From contig CAWIMX010000001.1 of the NCBI GenBank assembly GCA_963837345.1, positions 2,914,001 to 2,978,000 of the forward strand: a DNA stretch of 64,000 nucleotides. The letters run 5' to 3'. How positions within the stretch are numbered: the stretch's first letter is position 1; the number at the start of each line of letters is the position of its first letter. Source of the stretch: CAWIMX01 sp963837345. Lineage in GTDB: Bacteria > Acidobacteriota > Vicinamibacteria > Vicinamibacterales > CAVVIG01. A model generated the notes under the pieces. The model was given only the letters and a program-made list of their open reading frames with translations, ran no database searches and was not told the origin of the DNA. Made by a program: the position numbers and the translations under genes. Below, piece after piece: positions 8,677 to 17,266 of the stretch.

Positions 8677-9272
8677 GTGCGGACGCTGCTCGTGGCCACG
8701 ACAAGTAGAGACAAACTGCGCGAGATCCGCCCGATTCTGCAGGGGGCGCCCGTCGCGCTCGCCTCGCTCGACGACTATCCGGGAATCGAGGCGCCCGAGG
8801 AAACGGGGCGCACGTTCGCCGAGAACGCCCGGCTGAAAGCGCTGTCGTACGCGGCGGCGACGGGCCAGCTGACCGTGGCCGAGGATTCCGGCCTCGAGAT
8901 CGACGCGCTGGACGGCGCGCCCGGCGTGCGCTCGGCGCGGTACGGCGGCGAGCACACGACGTACCCGAGAAATTCGCGCTGATCTACCAGGCGCTGCAGA
9001 AGCGCGGCGCTCCGACCAGCTCCGCACGCTTCGTCTGCGCGCTGGCGCTCGCCGAGCCGGGGCGGCTCATCTTCGAATCCAGAGGCGTCGTCGAAGGCCG
9101 GATCGCAACGGTCCCGAAAGGGGCGGGCGGCTTCGGGTACGATCCGATCTTCTTCTATCCGCCGTTCGGCACGACGCTGGCCGACGCTGCCGACCGCAAG
9201 TCGCAGGTGAGCCACCGAGGCCAGGCGTTCCGTGCGCTCCGAGCCTATTTCGAAGACGCGCGCACCGGGTAG
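8677..9272 (+). CDS. rdgB: RdgB/HAM1 non-canonical purine NTP pyrophosphatase, one-base frameshift
   Basis: Hydrolyses dITP, dXTP and ITP to monophosphates, clearing damaged purines from the nucleotide pool. The start is V-R-T-L-L-V-A-T-T-S-R-D-K-L (substrate loop). E-E-T-G-x-T-F-x-E-N-A and V-A-E-D-S-G-L-E-I-D-A-L (catalytic Asp) follow, and after the break G-G-F-G-Y-D-P-I-F and S-H-R-G-Q-A. Near 8963 the frame is lost in 'tacccgagaaattc'; one added base restores Y-P-E-K-F-A-L-I-Y. The corrected protein is 198 residues, the usual length. Since this is a conserved housekeeping gene, a sequence error is likely. It converges with ogt, two bases apart. Confidence 0.9.
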
Positions 9273-9274
9273 CG

Positions 9275-9805
9275 TCACAGCTGCAGCAGGTCGGTGCGCC
9301 AGCGGCGTTCGTGGTCGAGCAGCCAGCGCTTGCGATCCAGGCCTCCGCCGTAGCCGGTGAGCGTGCCGTTCGATCCGATCACGCGGTGGCACGGGACGAT
9401 GATGGCGACGGGATTGGCGCCGTTGGCCAGGCCCACGGCCCGCGCCGCGCCGGCCGATCCGATCGCCGCCGCGATCCCGCCGTAGGTCGCCGTCGCGCCC
9501 GGCGGAATCGCCACGAGCGCTTTCCAGACCTTCAGCTCGAAGGGTTCGCCCAGCTGGTGGAGCGGAAGCCCGTCGAGATCGGCGCCGTCGCCCCGGAAAT
9601 AGCGCGCGAGCCAGGCGCGCGCGCGATCGAGCGCGTCCGCGCGGCCATCCTCGACGCCATGACCCGGCAGGAATTTTCGAAGGCGGCGCTCCAGCCGCGT
9701 GTGGCGCTCCCGGGCGTCGAACTCGAGCGCCACCAGCCCCCGATCTGACGCGAGCGCGAGCATCGGCCCGAGCGGCGTGTCGATCGTCGTTCGTGCGAGC
9801 GTCAC
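9275..9805 (-). CDS. ogt: methylated-DNA-[protein]-cysteine S-methyltransferase
   Basis: A 176-residue suicide DNA-repair enzyme that moves the methyl group from O6-methylguanine to its own cysteine. The active site I-V-P-C-H-R-V-I-G-S and the following G-x-L-T-G-Y-G-G-G-L-x-R-K-x-x-L-L-x-x-E are intact. An N-terminal ribonuclease-H-like domain (T-P-L-G-P-M-L-A-L-A) precedes it. The GTG start at 9805 overlaps the TGA of rph (GTGA), so the two are probably translated from one mRNA by coupling. Confidence 0.93.
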   Translation of the reverse strand: MTLARTTIDTPLGPMLALASDRGLVALEFDARERHTRLERRLRKFLPGHGVEDGRADALDRARAWLARYFRGDGADLDGLPLHQLGEPFELKVWKALVAIPPGATATYGGIAAAIGSAGAARAVGLANGANPVAIIVPCHRVIGSNGTLTGYGGGLDRKRWLLDHERRWRTDLLQL

Positions 9806-10542
9806 GGCCGTGGCCGGTATTTCACCAGATGTCCGACGATGGCCCGCTGCTTCTCGACCAGCTCGCGGATTCCCGCGTCCGCGAGATCGAGGAGCGTGGC
9901 GAGGGCGTCGCGTCCGAACGGCTCGGCCTCGGCCGTGCCCTGCACCTCGATCAGCCGTCCGTCGCCGGTCTGGACGATGTTCATGTCGACGTCCGCCCGG
10001 CTGTCGTCGTCGTACGCGAGGTCGAGCAGGGGCTCGCCGTCGACGATGCCGACGCTCGTGGCGGCCACGTAGTCGGTGAGGGGAATCGTGCGGATCAGAT
10101 CGCGCTCGCGCATCTTCTCGAGCGCGAGCGCGAGGGCCACGAAGGCGCCCGTGATCGACGCCGTCCGCGTGCCGCCGTCGGCCTGGATCACGTCGCAATC
10201 GATCCAGACCGTGCGCTCGCCGAGCGCCGGCAGCTGCGTGACCGCGCGCAGCGAACGGCCGATGAGGCGCTGGATTTCCTGCGTGCGGCCGCCCACCTTG
10301 CCCGACGCCGCCTCGCGCGTCGTGCGCGTGCTGGTAGCGCGCGGCAGCATGCCGTACTCGGCCGTCACCCAGCCCTTGCCCGTGTTCCGGAGGAACGGCG
10401 GCACGCGCTCCTCGACGCTCGCCGTGCAGATGACCCGCGTCCGGCCGGCTTCGATCAGCACCGATCCTTCCGGATGCAGGAGATAGTCGGGGGTGAGCCT
10501 CGTGTCGCGAAGCTGGTGGGCGGGGCGGCTGTCGGATCGCAT
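9802..10542 (-). CDS. rph: ribonuclease PH
   Basis: A 246-residue phosphorolytic 3'-5' exoribonuclease that trims tRNA 3' ends. Family motifs are present: M-R-S-D-S-R-x-x-x-Q-L-R, G-x-T-x-V-I-C-T-A-S-V-E, the R-x-x-x-x-T-R-x-x-R-E region, the Q-A-D-G-G-T-R-T-A-S-I-T-G block and D-L-x-Y-x-x-D-S-x-A-D-V-D-M-N. ATG 10542 is preferred to an upstream in-frame codon because the conserved protein begins there and a -10-like hexamer lies eight bases upstream. Downstream it overlaps ogt. Confidence 0.95.
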   Translation of the reverse strand: MRSDSRPAHQLRDTRLTPDYLLHPEGSVLIEAGRTRVICTASVEERVPPFLRNTGKGWVTAEYGMLPRATSTRTTREAASGKVGGRTQEIQRLIGRSLRAVTQLPALGERTVWIDCDVIQADGGTRTASITGAFVALALALEKMRERDLIRTIPLTDYVAATSVGIVDGEPLLDLAYDDDSRADVDMNIVQTGDGRLIEVQGTAEAEPFGRDALATLLDLADAGIRELVEKQRAIVGHLVKYRPRP

Positions 10543-10550
10543 GTGTGCAG

Positions 10551-10556
10551 AGTCTA
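10551..10556 (-). promoter_or_regulatory. -10-like hexamer tagact before rph
   Basis: On the minus strand tagact ends eight bases before ATG 10542. There is no purine-rich ribosome site, which suggests a leaderless or nearly leaderless mRNA. Confidence 0.35.
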
Positions 10557-11150
10557 CTGGACCCAATCGAGATTTTGCGCAAGCGGCTGCCTGAGGTCGA
10601 CGTGGCCGGCGAGCGTGTCGACCTCGTGCCCGTCCACGAGGATCTGCACGGACGTGACGGCCGGCAGGTTCGTGGTGAGCACGTCGACGATGGCGTACAC
10701 CGTGAGGATCTCGTTCGTCGTGCCGCCCGGGTGCGCGTCGGCGACCGGACGCGTCAGGTCGACGTAGGCTTCGCCCTTCGGCGTGATGAAGACGGCGCGC
10801 ACGTCGGTGCCGGCCGGAATCGGCGACACCTGGCCGTCGGGGGGCGGGGCGATCTCGGCCGCGACGATCGCGCGGGCCTGCTGTTCACGATTCTCGGCGA
10901 AGGCGACCTCGCGATCGACGCCGACGAGCCGCGTGCCCTGCTCGCCGACGTAGAAGAGGCGCGCCTTGATCTTGCGGCCGTCCGACACCGGCTCTGGCGC
11001 TGCCTGGGCGGTGGCGGCCGCGGCCGCGGCGGCGGCCGGATCCGCGGAGCTGGCCGGCTGCTCGGCCGGAAAGAACGTCAGCAACGCCCACACCGCGGCG
11101 GCACCGCCCACGAACAGTGCGGCGATGCCCGCCAGGCGTCTGGGATTCAC
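10554..11150 (-). CDS. GerMN-domain lipoprotein-like/envelope protein
   Basis: A 198-residue protein with an N-terminal membrane anchor (A-G-I-A-A-L-F-V-G-G-A-A-A-V-W-A-L-L), an Ala-rich linker (residues about 33-50) and a GerMN domain: I-K-A-R-L-F-Y-V, then G-T-D-V-R-A-V-F-I and A-Y-V-D-L-T-x-P at the core. GerMN domains occur in spore-germination and envelope proteins, often beside amidases; a peptidoglycan-linked role is inferred. Its GTG start overlaps the amidase stop (GTGA), so the pair is a translationally coupled unit. Confidence 0.85.
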   Translation of the reverse strand: MNPRRLAGIAALFVGGAAAVWALLTFFPAEQPASSADPAAAAAAAATAQAAPEPVSDGRKIKARLFYVGEQGTRLVGVDREVAFAENREQQARAIVAAEIAPPPDGQVSPIPAGTDVRAVFITPKGEAYVDLTRPVADAHPGGTTNEILTVYAIVDVLTTNLPAVTSVQILVDGHEVDTLAGHVDLRQPLAQNLDWVQ

Positions 11151-12673
11151 TCGCGGCCTCCCATGAGCAGGTCGCGGAAGCGCTGCACCGATTCGAACAG
11201 CGCCTGCGCCACGGCGCCCTGGGTCTCGGCGCTCGCCAGCCGGCGCGCATCCGCCGGGTTGGAGAGGTAGCCCATTTCGACGATCACGGCGGGCATGTTG
11301 GCCGACTGCAACACGCGCAGCGGCGCCTGCTGGATCGGGCGCTCGCTCAACGACGCGCGGTCGCGCAGCTGCTGCTGGAGCACCGCGGCAAAGGCGGCAG
11401 ACTGGTCGACGTGGCGCGCCTGCGCCTGGTCCCAGAGCACGAGCTCGAGCTTTCGAGTGCCGCCGCCGAACGTGGGCAGCTCGCCACCCCCGAGCACGGC
11501 GTTCTCGCCCGTCTCGTCCTGCGCGAACGACGCGTAGAGGACCGTCGCGCCCGAGAGGCCCGAACGGAACGACGCGTTGGCGTGCAGGCTGATGAACAGA
11601 TCGGCCTTGTTGTTGTTCGCGAGCGCCGTGCGCTGATCGATGGGCACGATGCGGTCGTCGTCGCGTGTGAGCAGCACGCGCATTCCGAGACGGCCTTCGA
11701 GGGCCGCCTTGACCTGCCGTGCGACGGCGAGCGTGACGGTCTTTTCCGCCACGCCGCTGGCGCTCGTCGCTCCGCGATCGTCGCCGCCGTGGCCCGGATC
11801 GATCACCACGGTGCGGATGGGCGTCTCGGGGGGGCCGAGCTCGGGCGGCGGCACCGACGCCGACGGCCTCGGCGCCGGAACGGGCGCCGGCGCCGCCGGT
11901 GGTTCGCCGACGACGTCGAGCGTGAGCCGCGCGGCGGCGCCCACCGACTGCGTCGTCGAGCGGAAGGCGGTGAACCCGGGGCCGAGCTGGACGGCAATGG
12001 TCGTGGCGTCGGCCGGGCCGATCGCCTGCACGACGCCCAGCGGCTGAACGGGCGGTATGGCGGCGTCGACGGCGTCGGCGTCATAGCGGACGAGGAGCCG
12101 TCCCTCGCCCTGGACGACGGTGGCGACGGCCCGCGGCGTGGCGTCGAACATGAGGCGGGCGGTTCCGTCGGCCGCGGGCTCGTAGCGGACCACCACGCGC
12201 GGGACGCGCAGGTTGCCGATCACGAGCAGCCGCGAGGGCCGGTGGAGATCGAGCGGCGTGTCGTAGATCGGCGCCAGCGCGCGGCTCAGAAAATCGAGCG
12301 GCACCAGCCATCGGTTGCCCGCACGCGTGAGGGGCGCCGAGAGCGAGATCAGGCTGCCGGCGACCGAGGCGAGCGACTGGCCCGGCGTGAGGATGATCGT
12401 CTGGCCGCGATAGGACACCGTGACGGCGCCCACCTCTTCGCGAATCGTGAGCGTGAAGACCGACGCCACCTCATCGAGCGGCAGCATCTCGCCGCTGCCG
12501 CTCAGCGTGATCGGGATCGTCCGGCGCCCCTCGCGCGACAGGAGCGTGAGGGCGGCGCCCTGGGCCCGCATGGCGACGATCGGCCACACGAGTGCCAGGG
12601 CGGCTAGCAGTGCAGCAGAAACGACCCCGATCCGGGAAGCTGCGGACTTCAGGCGGAAGGTCAAGGTGCTCAA
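11147..12673 (-). CDS. N-acetylmuramoyl-L-alanine amidase (AMIN-Amidase_3)
   Basis: A cell-wall amidase of about 508 residues that cuts the bond between MurNAc and the stem peptide. The layout is a signal helix (V-V-S-A-A-L-L-A-A-L-A-L-V-W), a copper-amine-oxidase-N-like domain, an AMIN-like domain (V-V-R-Y-E-P-A-A-D-G-T-A-R), a Pro-rich linker and the Amidase_3 zinc domain. Ligands are visible: D-P-G-H-G-G, V-A-E-K, S-L-H-A-N and V-E-M-G-Y-L-S-N. The start is uncertain. TTG 12673 is the first in-frame candidate. ATG 12678 overlaps the preceding gene's stop as TAATG and would be in frame if one T is missing. Confidence 0.88.
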   Translation of the reverse strand: MSTLTFRLKSAASRIGVVSAALLAALALVWPIVAMRAQGAALTLLSREGRRTIPITLSGSGEMLPLDEVASVFTLTIREEVGAVTVSYRGQTIILTPGQSLASVAGSLISLSAPLTRAGNRWLVPLDFLSRALAPIYDTPLDLHRPSRLLVIGNLRVPRVVVRYEPAADGTARLMFDATPRAVATVVQGEGRLLVRYDADAVDAAIPPVQPLGVVQAIGPADATTIAVQLGPGFTAFRSTTQSVGAAARLTLDVVGEPPAAPAPVPAPRPSASVPPPELGPPETPIRTVVIDPGHGGDDRGATSASGVAEKTVTLAVARQVKAALEGRLGMRVLLTRDDDRIVPIDQRTALANNNKADLFISLHANASFRSGLSGATVLYASFAQDETGENAVLGGGELPTFGGGTRKLELVLWDQAQARHVDQSAAFAAVLQQQLRDRASLSERPIQQAPLRVLQSANMPAVIVEMGYLSNPADARRLASAETQGAVAQALFESVQRFRDLLMGGRE

Positions 12674-12677
12674 TACA

Positions 12678-13892
12678 TTATAGGGGCGCTCCCGTCGACC
12701 GTGACGAATCGAGCACGGCGCGGATTTCGCCGTCCGAGCAGCCGTGCTCGCGCAGCACGGCTGCGGTGTCTTCGCCGAGGCGGGGCGCGTGCAGGCGGAT
12801 CGAGGCGGGCGTGCGCGAGAGTTTGAGCGGCGTGCCGAAGGCGGCGACGCCGCCGAGCTCCGGTTCATCGCCGCCCACGCGCATGTCGCGCGCGGCGACC
12901 TGCGGATCCGCAAGCGCCTGCTCGAGCGTTCGCACCTGGCCGCACGGGACGCCCGCCGCCTCGAGCGAGGCGACGAGCTCGGCCGCCGTCCAGCGGGCGA
13001 GCCGGCGCTCGAGCGCGTCGCGCATCTCGGCGCGGTGCGCCGCGCGATCGCCCGTCGTGGCGAAGCGCGGATCTCGGGCGAGCTCGGTGACGCCAATGGC
13101 CTCGCAGAGCTTCCGCCACAGGCGGTCGCTCGGCGCCGCCACCATGACCGAGCCGTCGCTGGCCTGAAGCGGCTCGTAGGGCGCGAGCACCGGGTGGGCG
13201 TTGCCGAGCCGCGAGGCGGAAACGCCGGCCAGCTCGAGGCGGATCGCCTGCAGCGACAGCGTCGAGAGCAGGGCGTCGAAGAGCGCGATGTCGACGTGCT
13301 GGCCCCGGCCCGATCGGTCGCGCTCGCGCAGAGCGAGGAGGATACCCGAGAGGGCGTACAGGCCCGCCAGATAGTCGGTGATGGCGGGCGGCACGCGCGT
13401 CGGCGGGCCGCCGGGAAAGCCCGTCATGTCCATCAGGCCCGACTCGGCCTGGATGACCGGGTCGTAGCCGGGGAGATCCTTGCGCGGGCCGGTCTGGCCG
13501 TAGCCCGTGATGGAGCAGTAGACGAGGCGCGGATTGAGCGCCGCGAGCGCGTCGTAGCCGAACCCCAGCTTCGCGAAGCTTCCCGGCCTGAAGTTCTCGA
13601 CGAGGACATCGGCGCGCGCGGCGATCCGGCGCAGCACCTGGGCGCCCGCCGGCGTCTTCAAGTCGATGGCGACGGATCGCTTGCCGCGATTGAGCTCGAC
13701 GAAGCCGCGGCTGATGCCGTCCGCCGTCGGCGTCCAGCCGCGCGACTCGTCGCCGTGGCCGGGCTCCTCGACCTTGATGACATCCGCGCCCATGTCGGCC
13801 AGGTGCGCCGTGCAGAACGGCCCCGCAAGCACGCGCGTCAGATCGACGACGGTGATTCCCTCGAGCGGCGCCGCTCCCAACCCCTCACTCAT
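12678..13892 (-). CDS. CaiB/BaiF-type CoA-transferase (family III)
   Basis: A 404-residue family III CoA-transferase moving CoA between a CoA ester and a free carboxylate. Typical blocks are visible: V-V-D-L-T-R-V-L-A-G-P-F near the start, V-I-K-V-E-x-P-G-x-G-D, V-E-N-F-R-P-G, Y-C-S-I-T-G-Y-G-Q-T-G-P and G-Y-D-P-V-I-Q-A-E-S-G with the catalytic Asp. The acid used cannot be told from sequence. It lies 21 bases downstream of an MFS transporter, suggesting uptake and activation of one carboxylic acid. A second family member lies just across the divergent promoter. Confidence 0.92.
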   Translation of the reverse strand: MSEGLGAAPLEGITVVDLTRVLAGPFCTAHLADMGADVIKVEEPGHGDESRGWTPTADGISRGFVELNRGKRSVAIDLKTPAGAQVLRRIAARADVLVENFRPGSFAKLGFGYDALAALNPRLVYCSITGYGQTGPRKDLPGYDPVIQAESGLMDMTGFPGGPPTRVPPAITDYLAGLYALSGILLALRERDRSGRGQHVDIALFDALLSTLSLQAIRLELAGVSASRLGNAHPVLAPYEPLQASDGSVMVAAPSDRLWRKLCEAIGVTELARDPRFATTGDRAAHRAEMRDALERRLARWTAAELVASLEAAGVPCGQVRTLEQALADPQVAARDMRVGGDEPELGGVAAFGTPLKLSRTPASIRLHAPRLGEDTAAVLREHGCSDGEIRAVLDSSRSTGAPL

Positions 13893-13913
13893 CGCTCATC
13901 TACTCCCAACTCC

Positions 13914-15149
13914 CTAATCGAACTCTCGTCCCCGCGTCTCCGGGCCGAGCCACAACAGTACCACCCCGATCGCGCCGGAGACGGCGACGCTCAGCATCAT
14001 CGCGGTCGACAGCGCCATGCCGACGTCCTGCAGGCGGCCGACGACCCAGGGGTCGAGCGCGGCGATCCCGGCGCCCACGTGGTACGCGAAGCCCGCGCCG
14101 GCGGCGCGGGCCACGGTGGGAAAGCGTTCCGTCAGGTAGCTGGGGACCATGCCGAACACGCCGACGCCCGCGCCCATGAGCAGGGCGCCCGTGAACAGGA
14201 CCGCGCTCGAGGCGCCAGTCGCCAGGAAGAGCGGCAGCGCGAGGACCGCCACGAGCGTCATCAGCGACGCGGCGCCGCGGCGTCCGAGGCCCGACTGCGA
14301 GATTCGCCCGCAGAGGAGCGTGGCGGCGACGCCGCTGGCGTTGAGCGCGAGCAGAAAGGGCAGCGTCGCGTGGCCCGACTGGGCGAGCAGCGTGGGGTAC
14401 CAGAACGTCGTGGCGTGGTAGAAGAACAGGAACGCGCCCAGCACGAGCGATGCGTGCACGGTGACCGGCAGCAGATCCCGCCTGAAGAGGCGGGGCAGCG
14501 ACGTCTCGTTCCGCTCGCGGCGCGCATCCAGCTGCCGTTGTCGCGCGAGCCAGACGGGGCTCTCGTCCACCCGCCGCATGATCCAGAGCACCAGGAGCGC
14601 CGGCAGGATCCCGATCCACAGCATGACGCGCCAGCCGAGATTCGATCCGCGGTTCACGAGCGGGTAGATGAACTGGAAGGCGAGCGCCGACAGGATGAAG
14701 CCGACGGAGTAGCCGCTCTGGACGAGGCCCGACACGGCGCCGCGCAGGCTGGCCGGCCAGTGCTCCATGGTGAGGGGCATCCCGGCCGCCCAGACGCCGC
14801 CCATCCCGATGCCGAACAGCGCGCGGAACGCGAAGAGCACGCGGTACGACGTCGCGAATCCTCCGAGGCAGGCGAACACGGAGTACCAGAGGATCGACAG
14901 CATGAGCGGCAGCTTGCGCCCCCACTTATCGGCCGCCGTGCCCGACAGAATCCCGCCGGCGACGCGGAAGAACAGCGTCACGGTGCCGAGCGCGCCGGCC
15001 AGCGCCGCGTTCACCTCGAAGCTGCGCTGCACGTCGATGAGCAGGAACGTCACGATGGTGAAGTCGAAGCCGTCGAGGACCCAGCCGAGGAAGGTGGCCC
15101 AGAACGCGCGCCATTGGGCCGGCGTCGCGCGCCGCAGCGTCTCGGGCAT
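13914..15149 (-). CDS. MFS transporter (metabolite:H+ symporter type)
   Basis: A 411-residue 12-helix major facilitator of the sialate/aromatic-acid symporter type. Signatures are G-W-V-L-D-G-F-D-F in helix 1, A-D-K-W-G-R-K in the loop 2-3 motif A, R-A-L-F-G-I-G-M-G-G in helix 4 and D-E-S-P-V-W-L-A-R in the central loop. Family members import organic or aromatic acids with protons. The neighbouring CoA-transferases fit an acid substrate, but identity is unknown. The start ATG follows a minus-strand tatgat by six bases. Confidence 0.9.
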   Translation of the reverse strand: MPETLRRATPAQWRAFWATFLGWVLDGFDFTIVTFLLIDVQRSFEVNAALAGALGTVTLFFRVAGGILSGTAADKWGRKLPLMLSILWYSVFACLGGFATSYRVLFAFRALFGIGMGGVWAAGMPLTMEHWPASLRGAVSGLVQSGYSVGFILSALAFQFIYPLVNRGSNLGWRVMLWIGILPALLVLWIMRRVDESPVWLARQRQLDARRERNETSLPRLFRRDLLPVTVHASLVLGAFLFFYHATTFWYPTLLAQSGHATLPFLLALNASGVAATLLCGRISQSGLGRRGAASLMTLVAVLALPLFLATGASSAVLFTGALLMGAGVGVFGMVPSYLTERFPTVARAAGAGFAYHVGAGIAALDPWVVGRLQDVGMALSTAMMLSVAVSGAIGVVLLWLGPETRGREFD

Positions 15150-15155
15150 CGCGCC

Positions 15156-15165
15156 ATCATATACT
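15156..15165. promoter_or_regulatory. overlapping divergent -10 hexamers
   Basis: The 23-bp gap between the MFS gene and the next CoA-transferase contains tatact (15160-15165, plus strand, seven bases before ATG 15173) and tatgat (15156-15161, minus strand, six bases before ATG 15149). They share two base pairs. No ribosome site precedes either gene, so both transcripts would be leaderless and mutually exclusive. Confidence 0.5.
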
Positions 15166-15172
15166 CGCGCTC

Positions 15173-16414
15173 ATGACCGACGCGCTCGACGATGTCACCG
15201 TGATCGATCTCTCGCATGCGCTGGCCGGGCCCTTCGCCTCCACGCTCCTCGGCGACTACGGCGCCCACGTGATCAAGATCGAGGCGCCCGGCGCCGGCGA
15301 CATGTCGCGCGCGTGGGGGCCTCCCTTTTATGGCGGCGAGTCCGCCTATTTCGTCCACCTCAATCGATCCAAGCGCAGCGTCGCGATCGACGTGAAGCAT
15401 CCCGAAGGCCGCGATCTCTTCTTCCGCCTCGTCGATCGGGCCGACGTCGTGCTGGAAAACCTGCGGATCGGCGCGGTGAAGCGGCTCGGCATCGACTACG
15501 CCGCGGTGTCGGCGCGGCAGCCGCGGATCATCTACTGCTCGATCTCGGGCTTCGGGCAGGACGGCCCCTACCGCGATCGCGCCGCCCTCGATCTCGTCGT
15601 GCAGGCCGAGAGCGGGATGATGAGCGTGACCGGCGAGGAGGGCGGCCGCGGCGTGCGCTGCGGCATGTCGATTGCCGACGTCACGGCCGGGCTGTACGCG
15701 ACCGTCGGCATCCTGACGGCGCTCCACGAGCGCGAGCGCAGCGGGAACGGCCAGTTCATCGACGTCTCGATGCTCGAAGGGCAGCTCAGCCTGCTCGGCA
15801 CCGTGTTCGCCACCTATTTCGCGGACGGCGAGGTGCCGCACCCGATGGGGACGGCCTACAAGGCGCTGCTGCCGTACCAGACGTTCCGGACGAAGACCGC
15901 CGACATCGCCATCGGGATCGGCAGCGACAAGCTCTGGCGGACGTTCTGTCCACTCCTCGATCTCGCGCCGCTCGCCGACGATCCCCGATTCTCGTCGAAC
16001 CGCGCCCGCGCGGCGAACCGCGCCGCGCTCATCGCCGCGCTGCAGGCTGCGTTCCTCACGAAGACCTACGAGGAGTGGGAGGCGATCCTGCTGCCGGCCG
16101 GCGTGCCGATGGGCGCGATCAACACAATCGATCGCGTGGCCGAACACCCGCAGGTGCGCGCGCGCCACGCGATAACCGAGGGCCACCACCCGACCGCCGG
16201 GCCGATTCGCGTGCTGGCCCCCCCCTTCCGGCTGTCGCGCACGCCAGGCCGCGCGGACCGTCCCGCGCCGCTTCTCGGCGAGCATACCGACTCGGTGCTC
16301 CGCGAGATGCTCGGCCTGACCGACCAGGAGATCGCCGAGCTGCGCGAGATCGGGGCGATCGGAGATACGAGTTCCGGCGGTTCCGGTGGCTCCGCTGCTT
16401 CCACCGGCGTTTGA
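15173..16414 (+). CDS. CaiB/BaiF-type CoA-transferase (family III), second copy
   Basis: 413 residues, same family as the gene at 12678 but clearly diverged. It shows V-I-D-L-S-H-A-L-A-G-P-F, V-I-K-I-E-A-P-G-A-G-D, V-L-E-N-L-R, Y-C-S-I-S-G-F-G-Q-D-G-P, and A-L-D-L-V-V-Q-A-E-S-G with the catalytic Asp. A Ser/Gly-rich tail of about 15 residues ends the protein. It leads a rightward set with an SDR and an MDR reductase, so it probably handles a CoA ester made in the same pathway. Substrate unknown. Confidence 0.92.
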   Translation: MTDALDDVTVIDLSHALAGPFASTLLGDYGAHVIKIEAPGAGDMSRAWGPPFYGGESAYFVHLNRSKRSVAIDVKHPEGRDLFFRLVDRADVVLENLRIGAVKRLGIDYAAVSARQPRIIYCSISGFGQDGPYRDRAALDLVVQAESGMMSVTGEEGGRGVRCGMSIADVTAGLYATVGILTALHERERSGNGQFIDVSMLEGQLSLLGTVFATYFADGEVPHPMGTAYKALLPYQTFRTKTADIAIGIGSDKLWRTFCPLLDLAPLADDPRFSSNRARAANRAALIAALQAAFLTKTYEEWEAILLPAGVPMGAINTIDRVAEHPQVRARHAITEGHHPTAGPIRVLAPPFRLSRTPGRADRPAPLLGEHTDSVLREMLGLTDQEIAELREIGAIGDTSSGGSGGSAASTGV

Positions 16415-16444
16415 GCGCGAATCGGGGCGCCTCGAGCTCGCGTC

Positions 16445-16450
16445 TATAAT
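16445..16450 (+). promoter_or_regulatory. -10 hexamer tataat before SDR gene
   Basis: A perfect tataat ends eight bases before ATG 16459. No ribosome site and no clear -35 element. Leaderless arrangement. Confidence 0.5.
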
Positions 16451-16458
16451 GCCGCGCT

Positions 16459-17241
16459 ATGGGACTGCTCGACGGACGCGTCGCCATCATCACCGGCGCG
16501 AGCCGCGGCATCGGCCGCGTCATGAGCGAGCGCTTCGCCCGTGAAGGCGCCCGCGTCGTCTGCGCCGCGCGATCGGGCGATCTCGTGCGGCAGGCGGTCG
16601 ACGCCATCGTGAAAGACGGGGGGCAGGCCGTCGCTGCCGTGGCCGACGCGGGCACTGAAGCCGGCGCCGGGGCCATCGTGGACGCCGCCGTGCGCGCCTT
16701 CGGCCGCGTCGATGCCCTCGTGAACAACGCGGGCGACTCGGGGCCCACCCGTGCCATCGAAGACTATACGCCCGCCGACTGGGACGACACGATCAACTCG
16801 TGCCTCACGAGCAGCTTTCTTTGCGCGCACTTCGCCGTACCCGAGCTCATCAAGGCCGGCGGCGGCTCGATCGTCAACGTCTCGTCGATGGCCGGACGAC
16901 GCGGCCTGCCGTATCGCGTGGGGTACTGCGCCGCGAAGGCCGGCCAGGTCGGCATGACGCGCGGCCTGGCGGTCGAACTGGGTCGTCACAACATCACGGT
17001 GAACGCGATCCTGCCGGGCGCGGTCGCCGGAGATCGAATGGACCGCGTCATCGCCGGCCAGGCCGAGGTCCGCGGCGCCTCGATCGAGGCGACCAGGAAA
17101 TCGTTCACCGATCGCGTGCCGCTCAAACGCATGGTGGAGGCCGACGACATCGCCGCGCTCGCCGTGTTTCTGTGCAGCCACCAGGCGCGGAACCTCTCGG
17201 GCCAATGCATCCCGGTGAACGCGGGCGAGCCGGCCACGTAG
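16459..17241 (+). CDS. short-chain dehydrogenase/reductase
   Basis: A 260-residue classical SDR using NAD(P). The cofactor motif T-G-A-S-R-G-I-G is at residues 13-20, N-N-A-G near 91, the catalytic Ser in N-V-S-S-M-A-G, and the Tyr-x-x-x-Lys as Y-C-A-A-K. The end C-I-P-V-N-A-G-E replaces the more common V-D-G-G. The substrate is probably a hydroxy- or oxoacyl compound given the neighbouring CoA-transferase and reductase, but this is inference. It lies 44 bases after the CoA-transferase. Confidence 0.93.
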   Translation: MGLLDGRVAIITGASRGIGRVMSERFAREGARVVCAARSGDLVRQAVDAIVKDGGQAVAAVADAGTEAGAGAIVDAAVRAFGRVDALVNNAGDSGPTRAIEDYTPADWDDTINSCLTSSFLCAHFAVPELIKAGGGSIVNVSSMAGRRGLPYRVGYCAAKAGQVGMTRGLAVELGRHNITVNAILPGAVAGDRMDRVIAGQAEVRGASIEATRKSFTDRVPLKRMVEADDIAALAVFLCSHQARNLSGQCIPVNAGEPAT

Positions 17242-17266
17242 TGGGCTCAGGAACCGAGGCGCTGGG

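Noticed and set aside
5718..8708. A 996-codon arginine-rich plus-strand frame
   Set aside because: It is a shadow of the two PhoD genes; only a middle part is in frame with the second PhoD because of its frame changes.
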